Of a DNA stretch of 64,000 nucleotides, positions 1-7,729 are shown piece after piece. The notes under the pieces are model-generated. The model was not told the origin of the DNA, did no database searches, and saw only the letters and a list, made by a program, of their open reading frames with translations. Source of the stretch: Fusibacter sp. A1 (GTDB lineage Bacteria > Bacillota > Clostridia > Peptostreptococcales > Acidaminobacteraceae); the NCBI RefSeq assembly GCF_004125825.1, contig NZ_QQWI01000011.1:62001-126000 (forward strand), read 5' to 3'. Position 1 is the stretch's first letter. Every line of letters begins with the position of its first letter. Both the position numbers and the translations under genes were made by a program.

Positions 1-1
1 G

Positions 2-1189
2 GAATTGATCACCGCGTCGACTGAAGAGGAGTTTAAGACTGAGTTCAATGAACTTGAAAATATCCTTTCCGGCACAGGCTACATTCTGGCGATACAGAGC
101 GAAGAGGGTCAAACGATCATGGTCGCAGGAGAAGTGAGAGACCATAGAAATATGATGAACCGCATGATCAGTGAGAAAACTGAAGAGAGAACGCTCGCAG
201 TAGACGGAAAAACAGTCGGTAATCTGATCATAAGGTACCAGGGCGACTTTAACGCATCAGTTGCTGCAATGGAGTTCAAGCAGACGCTTTTGATCTCGAT
301 GTCCGTCGCTGGAATCTTGAGTGCCATCTTCATCATCCTACTGGGCAGGCATATGTCCAAAAAAATCACTGCGCCTGTATACGGCGCGATCGGGGTAGCC
401 CAGAAAGTAAAACGAGGGGACTACAAGGTCGTCGCACGTAAAGACTGCGGGATTGAGGAACTGGACGAACTGAACCGGTCCATCGATACCATGGCGCAGT
501 CGCTGTCGGTTCAGTCCCAGCTTAGGAGGCGGATGATGGAACAGATGGGACATGAAGTGAAAACGCCTTTGTCCATCGTAAGAACCCAGTTGGAGGCCGT
601 CAAGGATGGTATGGTCGAACTGGATGGCGACCGGGTCGGTCAAATGCTAGAAGAGGTCCATGAACTGTCTCGGCTGGTGGAAGGCCTTGAAAACGCCGAG
701 GAGCTGGCAGAAGAGTTCGAGCAGGTACATCTTGAGAACATCGAGTTGCATGATTTTTTAAAGGCAGTGGTTCAGCGAACCGAGTATAACTTTTCAAAAA
801 GAGGACTGACTGTGATGCTGACTCAGAACGTGCGTCCAATCCTCTACAGCGATAAAATCAAACTGAAGTCGATTCTTTTAAACCTGCTTGTCAATGCGCA
901 GAAGTATGCGCTTGCACCTGGATTTGTTTCTATCAAGGTCGAAAGATCAGGTGATTTCATCGAGATCGCGATCCATAACAAAAAGACGGCAGAAATAGAG
1001 TTAGATGTCAAACAACTAGGCTATGCTGGGTATAGGGGAAACAGACAGTCGCTCGATGGAAGAGGACTTGGGCTTTACATCGTCAGCAGATTATCTGAAC
1101 AACTGGGTGCTGCGGTCGATTACAGGGTCACAGAAGACACCTTTGAAGCGATCGTGAGAATGAAAGCGACAGGTAAGGAGCTAATGTAA
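2..1189 (+). CDS. Sensor histidine kinase, 5' end outside window
   Basis: Membrane sensor kinase of a two-component system; autophosphorylates a His and passes phosphate to an unseen response regulator. The reading frame is open at the window edge, so the N-terminus and first membrane helix are missing. Counting from the TTG codon at base 5, about 90 residues of sensor region precede a transmembrane helix at about 94-116, then HAMP to about 175, then a HisKA domain with the motif MGHEVKTPLS (His183). The HATPase domain has the N box LLNLLVNAQKYA and the G box GRGLGLYI. The regulator gene probably lies upstream. Function certain at family level, stimulus unknown. Confidence 0.9.
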   Translation, partial: ELITASTEEEFKTEFNELENILSGTGYILAIQSEEGQTIMVAGEVRDHRNMMNRMISEKTEERTLAVDGKTVGNLIIRYQGDFNASVAAMEFKQTLLISMSVAGILSAIFIILLGRHMSKKITAPVYGAIGVAQKVKRGDYKVVARKDCGIEELDELNRSIDTMAQSLSVQSQLRRRMMEQMGHEVKTPLSIVRTQLEAVKDGMVELDGDRVGQMLEEVHELSRLVEGLENAEELAEEFEQVHLENIELHDFLKAVVQRTEYNFSKRGLTVMLTQNVRPILYSDKIKLKSILLNLLVNAQKYALAPGFVSIKVERSGDFIEIAIHNKKTAEIELDVKQLGYAGYRGNRQSLDGRGLGLYIVSRLSEQLGAAVDYRVTEDTFEAIVRMKATGKELM

Positions 1190-1206
1190 AAATATGGTAT
1201 TAGTTT

Positions 1207-1228
1207 CACGTGGAACGTGTATTTTTTT
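1207..1228 (+). terminator. Weak terminator after kinase gene
   Basis: CACGT/ACGTG five-base stem with a GGA loop (1207-1219) followed by TATTTTTTT. Short stem, so only a tentative call. Confidence 0.4.
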
Positions 1229-1257
1229 ACCATTTATCATCAAAAGGAGGAATTCGA

Positions 1258-1932
1258 GTGAAATACGCGGTAATATCTGATGTACACAGCAATCATGTCG
1301 CACTGCAAGAAGTACTTACACACATCAAAGGGCAAGGGGTTGACGGTATTATCTGCCTTGGAGATCTCGTTGGATACCATACATTTCCAAATGAAGTGAT
1401 CGACCTAATCAAAAGTTCAGGTGCAACGACAATCATGGGAAACCACGACCTTAAGTACTTGAGAAACGATCATCCGAAGGATGTTGTAGGAAGCTTTATG
1501 GCTAAACACATCACTAAAGAGAACAGAGAATACCTCGAGTGCCTACCGCCAGAACATCTCATGGTTGTTGAAGGCCTTACCCTTCAATGTGTTCACGGGA
1601 GTCCTGACAATATTTCTGAATACATGTATGCGGATGGGGACAACACCGAATCGATAATGCTGACCCTGGATGCGGACATTCTGCTTGCCGGGCATACACA
1701 TTTTCCCTTAATCGAACAATTTGGCAATAAATGGTACATCAATTCAGGAAGTGTCGGAAAGCCAAAAATCGGATCGATCGAAGCGACCTATGTGCTGCTT
1801 TCGCTACTCGACAAAACAGTAGAGGCCGAAATCATATATGTACCCTATGACAACACCCTGATCGTCGAGGATCTCAAAAGGCATGGGTTTCCTGAATCGG
1901 TGATTACATCAGCAATGACAGGAAAAGCATAG
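1258..1932 (+). CDS. Calcineurin-like metallophosphoesterase (YfcE/MJ0936-like)
   Basis: Cytosolic metal-dependent phosphodiesterase or phosphatase. The metallophosphoesterase blocks are in order: SDVHSN near the start, GDLVGY, MGNHD, VHGSPD and AGHTHFP, which supply the metal-binding Asp, His and Asn ligands. GTG start at 1258 is chosen because AAAGGAGG sits at 1243-1250; a longer reading from 1210 has no ribosome site. About 224 residues, normal for the compact single-domain family. Monocistronic, followed by a hairpin terminator. The substrate cannot be read from sequence. Confidence 0.85.
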   Translation: MKYAVISDVHSNHVALQEVLTHIKGQGVDGIICLGDLVGYHTFPNEVIDLIKSSGATTIMGNHDLKYLRNDHPKDVVGSFMAKHITKENREYLECLPPEHLMVVEGLTLQCVHGSPDNISEYMYADGDNTESIMLTLDADILLAGHTHFPLIEQFGNKWYINSGSVGKPKIGSIEATYVLLSLLDKTVEAEIIYVPYDNTLIVEDLKRHGFPESVITSAMTGKA

Positions 1933-1938
1933 GAGTAG

Positions 1939-1975
1939 GGCGCGGCATGTCAGCCACATGTGTGCGCCTTTTTTA
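1939..1975 (+). terminator. Rho-independent terminator
   Basis: GGCGC...GCGCC stem with an inner CATGT/ACATG pairing, then a run of six T. Ends the phosphoesterase transcript. Confidence 0.65.
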
Positions 1976-2083
1976 TTTGCTTCTCCAGCGGTAACATCGG
2001 TTACGCCTATATTGTTCAATTGCCGCTATACTATGTTTAGAAATCAACGCGAATCAAATGCGAAACATAAGAGGAGAACAAGA

Positions 2084-3793
2084 ATGGCTATTAAATCAAT
2101 CATCAACAAACTTTTCGGTAAGGAAGACATGATAAGCACAAAGGATATGACAGCACAGGAAATGTATTGCTATCAGTGTCAGGAAGCAGCGGGCGGTGTG
2201 GCATGTACAAAAGTAGGCGTATGCGGAAAACCTGTAGATGTGGCGAACCTGCAAGACTTGCTGCTGTTCGTCTTAAAAGGTGTCGCCCAGTACAACTCAC
2301 TTGCGAGAAAGAACAACCTGAATGAGGCGAAAACGGATAAGCTAATATTAGACGGACTGTTCGCGACGATTACAAACGCGAACTTTGACAAAGACGTCTT
2401 CCTAAGTAAGATAGAAGCAGCTATCAATGAGAGAGAGGCTGTTAAGCTCAGACTAATCAAAAACAACATCGATCTACCAGAGGTGCTGCACGATTCGGCG
2501 ACTTGGCTTGCGCCTAGAGCGTCATTTGAAGCAAAAGCAGCGACTGTCGGCGTACTTGCGACTGAAAACGAGGACGTGCGTTCATTAAGAGAGCTGATCA
2601 CTTACGGTCTGAAAGGTATGGCTGCATACGGTATGCATGCGCTGCACTTAAGCAAGGAGAACGAAGAGATCAATGCCTTCATCGAAGAGGCTCTACTTGC
2701 ATTAACGGACGACACTCTTGGCGCAGAAGAACTTGTCGCGCTTACGCTTAAGACCGGTGATTTTGGTGTGAAAGTCATGGCGCTCCTTGATGAGGCGAAT
2801 ACGACAGCTTATGGAAACCCGGAAATCACAGAAGTCAACTTGGGCACAAGAAACAATCCCGCGATTCTAATCACAGGTCACGACCTGAACGACCTTGAAA
2901 TGCTGCTTGAGCAGACCAAAGGGACTGGAGTGGACGTCTATACCCACTCAGAGATGCTTCCTGCGAACTATTATCCTAAATTCAAGCAGTACGACAACCT
3001 GGTAGGCAACTACGGTAACGCATGGTGGAAGCAAAAAGAGGAGTTTGAGACATTCAACGGACCAGTACTCTTCACCACAAACTGCATCGTACCGCCAAAG
3101 GGTGAGGTGGTTGAAAGAATCTTCACAACCGGTTCATCAGGATTCCCAGGCTGCAAACACATCGATGAAGTAAAGGGTACGAAAGACTTCAGCGCGATCA
3201 TCGAAATGGCTAAGACGCTACCGGCTCCAACTCAAATAGAAGAAGGAAAAATCGTCGGCGGTTTCGCTCATGCTCAGGTCTTCGCCCTTGCCGACAAAGT
3301 GGTAGATGCGGTTAAAACAGGAGCGATCAAGCAATTCTTCGTGATGGCGGGTTGTGACGGTAGAATGAAGTCACGTGACTACTACACGGAGTTCGCACAG
3401 GAAATACCGAAGGATACAGTAATCCTTACAGCGGGCTGTGCAAAATACAAGTACAACAAACTGGACCTTGGCGACATCGGCGGTATTCCAAGAGTTTTGG
3501 ATGCAGGTCAGTGTAACGATTCCTACTCACTTGCTGTGATCGCGCTAAAACTAAAAGAGGTCTTTGCACTTGAAGACATCAACGAACTGCCGATTTCATA
3601 CAACATCGCATGGTACGAGCAAAAAGCGGTCATCGTTTTACTTGCACTACTTGCACTAGGTGTTAAGAACATCCACCTTGGACCAACGCTTCCAGCATTC
3701 CTATCACCGAATGTGGCGAAAGTTCTTGTAGATACGTTTGGTATCGCAGGCATTGGAACTGTTGAAGATGATATTAAACTGTTTCTAGGTTAA
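2084..3793 (+). CDS. hcp: Hydroxylamine reductase / hybrid-cluster protein
   Basis: Hcp carries a cubane Fe-S cluster and the hybrid Fe-S-O cluster; it reduces hydroxylamine in vitro and acts in NO and nitrosative stress defence. Start ATG 2084 is chosen for the GAGGAG site at 2071-2076. The N-terminal cluster motif YCYQCQE...C...C (Cys29, 32, 41, 47) follows an extra stretch of about 25 residues, so the protein is slightly longer than usual (569 residues). Hybrid-cluster ligands are visible in [34 protein letters not shown] and [10 protein letters not shown]. Stand-alone gene with its own terminator; no Hcr partner is adjacent. Typical of anaerobes. Confidence 0.96.
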   Translation: MAIKSIINKLFGKEDMISTKDMTAQEMYCYQCQEAAGGVACTKVGVCGKPVDVANLQDLLLFVLKGVAQYNSLARKNNLNEAKTDKLILDGLFATITNANFDKDVFLSKIEAAINEREAVKLRLIKNNIDLPEVLHDSATWLAPRASFEAKAATVGVLATENEDVRSLRELITYGLKGMAAYGMHALHLSKENEEINAFIEEALLALTDDTLGAEELVALTLKTGDFGVKVMALLDEANTTAYGNPEITEVNLGTRNNPAILITGHDLNDLEMLLEQTKGTGVDVYTHSEMLPANYYPKFKQYDNLVGNYGNAWWKQKEEFETFNGPVLFTTNCIVPPKGEVVERIFTTGSSGFPGCKHIDEVKGTKDFSAIIEMAKTLPAPTQIEEGKIVGGFAHAQVFALADKVVDAVKTGAIKQFFVMAGCDGRMKSRDYYTEFAQEIPKDTVILTAGCAKYKYNKLDLGDIGGIPRVLDAGQCNDSYSLAVIALKLKEVFALEDINELPISYNIAWYEQKAVIVLLALLALGVKNIHLGPTLPAFLSPNVAKVLVDTFGIAGIGTVEDDIKLFLG

Positions 3794-3800
3794 ATGAAAA

Positions 3801-3833
3801 GCCCACGCTACTAAGCGTGGGCTTTCTAATTTT
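3801..3833 (+). terminator. Rho-independent terminator of hcp
   Basis: Perfect 8-bp stem GCCCACGC/GCGTGGGC with a TACTAA loop, followed by a T-rich tail. Confidence 0.85.
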
Positions 3834-3912
3834 ATAGTAGAAAAAATAGCAGTTGCATTGCTAGAAAACAGCCCCTCTCCAAAGTAAGAGTTTCTCCTGC
3901 ACCTAAGTCTTC

Positions 3913-5013
3913 CTAGTCCATAAAAAGTGGAATCACATCATGCACAATCGCCTGATGGAGCGTAACAAAATGCTGCGCTGCCAGGTCATCCGATACAGCA
4001 CCATAACACTGCGCAGTAATCACAAGATCAAGCTCTTCGACCACATAAATGAACTGACCACCATGTCCATAGGCGGCAACAAGCGCTAGGCCATCCTTTT
4101 CACCCAACCACCAGTAATAGCCATAGCGGTTGTTATCAGGACTGCCGCCATCCGAATAGGCCTGATGGCTTGTTGATTCTAGGATCCAGTCTTCAGAAAC
4201 AATGCGCACACCCTCGTATACTCCCCGGTGCAATACCATATCCCCTATTTTCATCATGTCCTGAGCGGTGAGAAACAAATCAAAGCCACCGTAGTTGTTT
4301 CCGCTTTTGTCCTTATGCCATACGGGTTCCTTGATGCCCAGTGGAGCAAAGAGCTTTTCATTTCCGAACTCAAGCAGTGATCTTCCTGTGGCGTTTGTAA
4401 AAACAACAGAAGTCAAATAAGCCGCACCGTCGCTATAGTTGAAGGTAGTGCCTGGCGCGAAAGGCATCTTTCTCGACAGGACATGTGCGACAGGATCCTT
4501 GGCATTCTTGAGTCCGTGATACTCGCTAGACAGGTCGCTGCTATTCCACACAAGCCCTTGGCGCATCGTGAGTAGATCCCGGATCGAAATTTCTGCAAGG
4601 CGGTCAGTGTTCTCGTAAGGTGAAAGGTCAATGAAGTCGCCGATGGACTGGTCGACACTTTTGATAAATCCCTCATCGATGGCAATGCCTACAAGTAGCG
4701 AGGTAACGCTTTTTGTGTCGGAATAGATGTTGCTTGTTTTTTCTCCACTGCCGCTGTTAAAATAGGTTTCAGTAATGACTTTGCCATGATGTGTAATGGT
4801 GAAGTTTTGTAGCTGGTTAAGCGACTCGAGCTCCGTAAGAATTTCATCGATGCGGTCCATGAGGACCTGATCGTTTTCCTCCTCAAAAACAGCATCAGTA
4901 CCCTCTTCGATAACAGCTGCATCTACCGGATTTTCTGTAGATAGCTCCTGCCGGCTACAACTAACACCTAAAATCACCACGATCATACATAGTACTGCAA
5001 GTAAATTTTTCAT
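3913..5013 (-). CDS. Serine hydrolase, beta-lactamase class C fold, lipoprotein
   Basis: Exported serine hydrolase of the PF00144 type (penicillin-binding-protein/esterase-like). Start at 5013 has AAAAGGGGGGAG just upstream and gives a lipoprotein signal: Lys, hydrophobic core, then GVSC with Cys19 as the likely lipidated residue; the residue at -3 is Gly, so the lipobox is imperfect. Catalytic SDTK (SxxK) lies at the start of the fold, a YSD tripeptide stands for YxN, and HGG near the end stands for KTG. 366 residues. Monocistronic and convergent with hcp. Substrate unknown; calling it a resistance beta-lactamase would be unsupported. Confidence 0.85.
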   Translation of the reverse strand: MKNLLAVLCMIVVILGVSCSRQELSTENPVDAAVIEEGTDAVFEEENDQVLMDRIDEILTELESLNQLQNFTITHHGKVITETYFNSGSGEKTSNIYSDTKSVTSLLVGIAIDEGFIKSVDQSIGDFIDLSPYENTDRLAEISIRDLLTMRQGLVWNSSDLSSEYHGLKNAKDPVAHVLSRKMPFAPGTTFNYSDGAAYLTSVVFTNATGRSLLEFGNEKLFAPLGIKEPVWHKDKSGNNYGGFDLFLTAQDMMKIGDMVLHRGVYEGVRIVSEDWILESTSHQAYSDGGSPDNNRYGYYWWLGEKDGLALVAAYGHGGQFIYVVEELDLVITAQCYGAVSDDLAAQHFVTLHQAIVHDVIPLFMD

Positions 5014-5179
5014 ACAAACTCCCCCCTTTTCTCTTAATATACCAGAAGTAAGCCTTATTAATCTTAACAAATAGTAGCATTCTAAGGTGCTTAAAGGGAT
5101 AAAATGATATGATAATACTAGAAAATTAGAGCTGTGGTCGAAAAACCTACTTAAATAGATGAGCTTTGATGGAGGAAGA

Positions 5180-5734
5180 ATGAGAACAGAAAAAGAAAAG
5201 ATGTTATCTGGGGAACTATATGAGTCTTGGGATGCTGAACTCATCGAAGAAAGAAAACATGCCAGAAAAGTGATGCAGGCCTTCAACACTCTGCCCTTTG
5301 ACAGCGAAGACGAAAGAGTAGAGATCCTTCGCAGCTTATTTGGCAGTACGCAGGGGTGGCTAAAAATTGAGCCCAATTTCAGATGTGATTACGGGTACAA
5401 TATTCATGTAGGTAAGAACTTTTTTGACAATTTTGACTGCGTCTTTTTAGATGTCTGTAAGATAGAAATAGGCGATGACTGCATGTTGGGGCCGGGAGTC
5501 CATATCTATACTGCCAGTCATCCACTGGATGCGAACGAACGGATAATAGGTCCTGAGTATGGCATAGCTGTGAAGATAGGCAACAAAGCATGGATAGGCG
5601 GACGTGCGGTCATCCTACCAGGTGTTACAATAGGCGACAACGTGGTTGTTGCATCAGGTGCTGTGGTTACAAAGGATGTTCCCAGCAATGTCGTAGTCGG
5701 CGGAAACCCCGCAAAGATCATCAAACAGTTGTAA
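5180..5734 (+). CDS. maa: Maltose/galactoside O-acetyltransferase (LbH family)
   Basis: Acetyl-CoA-dependent sugar O-acetyltransferase. ATG 5180 follows GGAGGAAGA; an in-frame ATG at 5159 has no ribosome site. About 184 residues: N-terminal Mac domain ([17 protein letters not shown]) and then a left-handed beta-helix with hexapeptide repeats, including the catalytic His segment [11 protein letters not shown] and the ending [21 protein letters not shown]. All family landmarks are present. It precedes rlmH by about 40 bp and may be co-transcribed with it. Confidence 0.93.
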   Translation: MRTEKEKMLSGELYESWDAELIEERKHARKVMQAFNTLPFDSEDERVEILRSLFGSTQGWLKIEPNFRCDYGYNIHVGKNFFDNFDCVFLDVCKIEIGDDCMLGPGVHIYTASHPLDANERIIGPEYGIAVKIGNKAWIGGRAVILPGVTIGDNVVVASGAVVTKDVPSNVVVGGNPAKIIKQL

Positions 5735-5775
5735 CAAAGCACTAGATAAAACTAATAAGACAAGGAAGGCCACAT

Positions 5776-6255
5776 ATGAACATCACCCTGATCACCGTAG
5801 GAAAAATAAAAGAAAAGTACTTCACAGGCGCTATCGACGAATACGCAAAGCGACTAACAAAATACTGCAAACTCACACAAATCGAAGTGCCTGACGAAAA
5901 AGCACCCGAAAACCTTTCTGCAGCGCAAATGGAACAGATCAAAGAAAAAGAAGCCGAAAGGATTCTAGCAAAGGTCAAAGACACCGACTATGTCATGACA
6001 CTTGAAATAGAGGGCAAGCAGTTCACCTCAGAAGGACTTGCAAACCACATCAACCAGCTTGGCATCACAGGTAAATCAAGCATCGTACTGATTATCGGAG
6101 GCAGTCTAGGACTTGCCGACAGCGTGAAAAAACGTAGCGACTTCAGCCTTAGTTTCAGTAAAATGACCTACCCGCATCAGTTGATGAAGGTGGTGCTCCT
6201 TGAGCAGGTGTATCGGGCATTTAGGATTATTAGGAATGAACCGTATCATAAGTAA
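5776..6255 (+). CDS. rlmH: 23S rRNA pseudouridine-1915 N3-methyltransferase
   Basis: SPOUT-class methyltransferase that modifies m3-pseudouridine 1915 in helix 69 of 70S ribosomes. 159 residues, the normal length. Diagnostic features are VGKIKEKY at the N-terminus, the SAM-binding knot [10 protein letters not shown], and the C-terminal [10 protein letters not shown]...[13 protein letters not shown]. The final 18 bases (6238-6255) are the sequence repeated at 10882 and 12388. This 3' end is the equivalent of the orfX site used by staphylococcal SCC elements. The gene itself is intact, as expected for an insertion that rebuilds the 3' end. Confidence 0.98.
   Translation: MNITLITVGKIKEKYFTGAIDEYAKRLTKYCKLTQIEVPDEKAPENLSAAQMEQIKEKEAERILAKVKDTDYVMTLEIEGKQFTSEGLANHINQLGITGKSSIVLIIGGSLGLADSVKKRSDFSLSFSKMTYPHQLMKVVLLEQVYRAFRIIRNEPYHK
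6238..6255 (+). repeat. att-like direct repeat 1 (rlmH 3' end)
   Basis: GAACCGTATCATAAGTAA, the last six codons of rlmH. Identical to 10882-10899 and 16/18 identical to 12388-12405. All three copies are followed three bases later by CGGTTTT. In staphylococci the equivalent bases (core TATCATAA) are the attB of SCC elements. Integration role here is inferred. Confidence 0.8.
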
Positions 6256-6288
6256 AGGCGGTTTTTTGTTGGGCTGCTCAGTGTGTGT

Positions 6289-6543
6289 CCAGATGATCAA
6301 TCATATGTTAAAAGGCTTTTGCCAGAGGCTGTTGTTAGCTATGGTGATGCATTATCTTCACTTGAGCAAAGAGAGGTACTTTTTGTAGGAGATGCAATAA
6401 CTACACCATGTATAGTTAATATAAAAGAAACAAATCCGACTCCAAAATAAGATGATATCAAATTCTATACAGAATGGCAGAAAGATTGGCTAGATATCGT
6501 TTTTTCTGATTTTACAAATCAAATCAATAAGAATAAGCAATAA
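6289..6543 (+). pseudogene. Remnant of a HerA-type ATPase C-terminus
   Basis: An open frame with one internal stop reads as the C-terminal end of a HerA/DUF87-type ATPase: DDQSYVKRLLPEAV, then LSSLEQREVLFVGDAI, TTPCIVNI, PTP, stop (6448-6450, where the family has Ser), then DDIKFYTEWQKDW. The N-terminal ATPase core is gone. HerA ATPases occur in DNA-end processing and in anti-phage systems such as SIR2-HerA. It starts right behind rlmH and ends just before the decayed att-like site at 6571, so it looks like the residue of an older island. Family assignment is by eye. Confidence 0.6.
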
Positions 6544-6570
6544 ACTGCTGATAGATCCGTTACGGTGTGT

Positions 6571-6588
6571 GAAGCGTACACTACTTAA
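6571..6588 (+). repeat. Possible decayed att-like repeat
   Basis: GAAGCGTACACTACTTAA resembles the rlmH repeat; with the following CTG it matches repeat 2 at 15 of 21 positions. Upstream CCGTTACG (6557-6564) also occurs just before repeat 2 (10872-10879). Marks the boundary between the HerA remnant and the cupin operon. Similarity is modest. Confidence 0.35.
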
Positions 6589-6621
6589 CTGAGGTTAACA
6601 AAAGTCAGAACTTAGAATATG

Positions 6622-6659
6622 AAAATGCCTACTCTTTAAGGGAGTAGGCATTTTGTTTT
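6622..6659 (+). terminator. Strong hairpin terminator
   Basis: Perfect 13-bp stem AAAATGCCTACTC/GAGTAGGCATTTT with a 7-nt loop and TGTTTTG tail. Would shield the island operon from upstream transcription. Confidence 0.8.
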
Positions 6660-6722
6660 GCTTACAATTTTATAGGATAGTGAATATTTTTTTATGATTG
6701 TCCAAAAAAATTAAAGTTTATA

Positions 6723-6779
6723 TTGTTTCACATACTGCGGTATGTTATATTATTATCAAATGAACATACCGCGGTATGT
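6723..6779 (+). promoter_or_regulatory. Promoter with two palindromic operators (TetR-type)
   Basis: TTGTTT (6723-6728), 17-bp spacer, TATATT (6746-6751). The spacer is filled by a palindrome ACATACTGCGGTATGT (6730-6745); a second, perfect 16-bp palindrome ACATACCGCGGTATGT lies at 6764-6779 just before the cupin ribosome site. Two copies of one operator covering the promoter indicate repression by a dimeric regulator, most simply the TetR protein encoded at 10133. Confidence 0.75.
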
Positions 6780-6806
6780 AAAAGCTGACTCTGGAGGGAG
6801 AATAAC

Positions 6807-7694
6807 ATGAATTATGAAAATTTGATTGTGCGAGGTATGCAATGGGTTAAAGAGCTACCACATCATGAAGGACAGATTACGGAGAAAGGTTACCCTGTAA
6901 TAATGAGTAATGATCTTGTTAAAGAAGCCCAAGTCTGGGTGTGCCCAGCATTAATGGTTGCTGATGAAAGAGTTAGTAAGGCCATTGAAATGGGGATGAT
7001 GGGCAAGGCTGTTCCACATGTTCATGACGGGGATGAAATGTATCTAATCGTTGGTGAGGAAGGAAGCACAACAGTAGCCGTGACTTTAGGGGAGGATTAT
7101 TATGAACTGACAACACCTGCCGCTGTTTATATTCCTGCAGGATTGCCTCATTCAATCACTCCTCTTAGAGCGACGTCGGGTAAATTTGGCGGTGCGTGTC
7201 CAGTCTTCTTTGGAACATCATATGAAACTTATCCAGTCCCTGAGAACCCACTAAAAATAGAAAGCACAGAGCAGCTAATAGTCAAAGACATGCAGTGGGT
7301 TAAAGACCTACCACATCATGAAGGGCAGATTGGTGAAAAAGGATATCCAGTAATTATGAGTAATGAGTTTGTTGATGCAGCAAAAGTATGGGTATGCCCT
7401 GCTCTTATGAAAGTTGATGAAAAGGTCAGTAAGGCCATTGAATTGGGAATGATGGGAAAAGCGGTTCCGCATACACATGATAAAGATGAGATGTACTTGC
7501 TAGTAGGTGAAGATGACGCAGCAACTTTTGAAATTACTCTAGGAGATGAAGTTTATGATGTAAATGTGCCATCTGCTGTATATATTCCTGCGGGTCTGCC
7601 TCATGCTATACAAGTAAAAAATGCCGTTCCAGGCAAATTTGGTGGTGCAATTCCAGTATTTCTAGGGACTGAATACATTACGAAACCAATTTAG
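6807..7694 (+). CDS. Tandem-duplicated cupin-domain protein
   Basis: 295 residues made of two near-identical halves, about 1-145 and 150-295; each contains MQWVK(E/D)LPHHEGQI, a GMMGKAVPH(V/T)HD(G/K)DEMYL block and YIPAGLPH, that is the two cupin motifs with metal-binding His and Glu residues. Ribosome site GGAGGGAG upstream. First gene of an operon with the oxidoreductase 35 bp downstream, under the double-operator promoter. Substrate unknown; pairing with an enoate-reductase-type enzyme suggests handling of a small organic acid or aromatic compound. The internal duplication looks recent because the halves are still highly alike. Confidence 0.8.
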   Translation: MNYENLIVRGMQWVKELPHHEGQITEKGYPVIMSNDLVKEAQVWVCPALMVADERVSKAIEMGMMGKAVPHVHDGDEMYLIVGEEGSTTVAVTLGEDYYELTTPAAVYIPAGLPHSITPLRATSGKFGGACPVFFGTSYETYPVPENPLKIESTEQLIVKDMQWVKDLPHHEGQIGEKGYPVIMSNEFVDAAKVWVCPALMKVDEKVSKAIELGMMGKAVPHTHDKDEMYLLVGEDDAATFEITLGDEVYDVNVPSAVYIPAGLPHAIQVKNAVPGKFGGAIPVFLGTEYITKPI

Positions 7695-7729
7695 GGATAG
7701 ATTCAATACAATAGAAAGGAAAGCGGATT

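Noticed and set aside
3913-5376. 487-residue version of the serine hydrolase
   Set aside because: The extra N-terminus crosses the intergenic region; the lipoprotein signal and ribosome site support start 5013.
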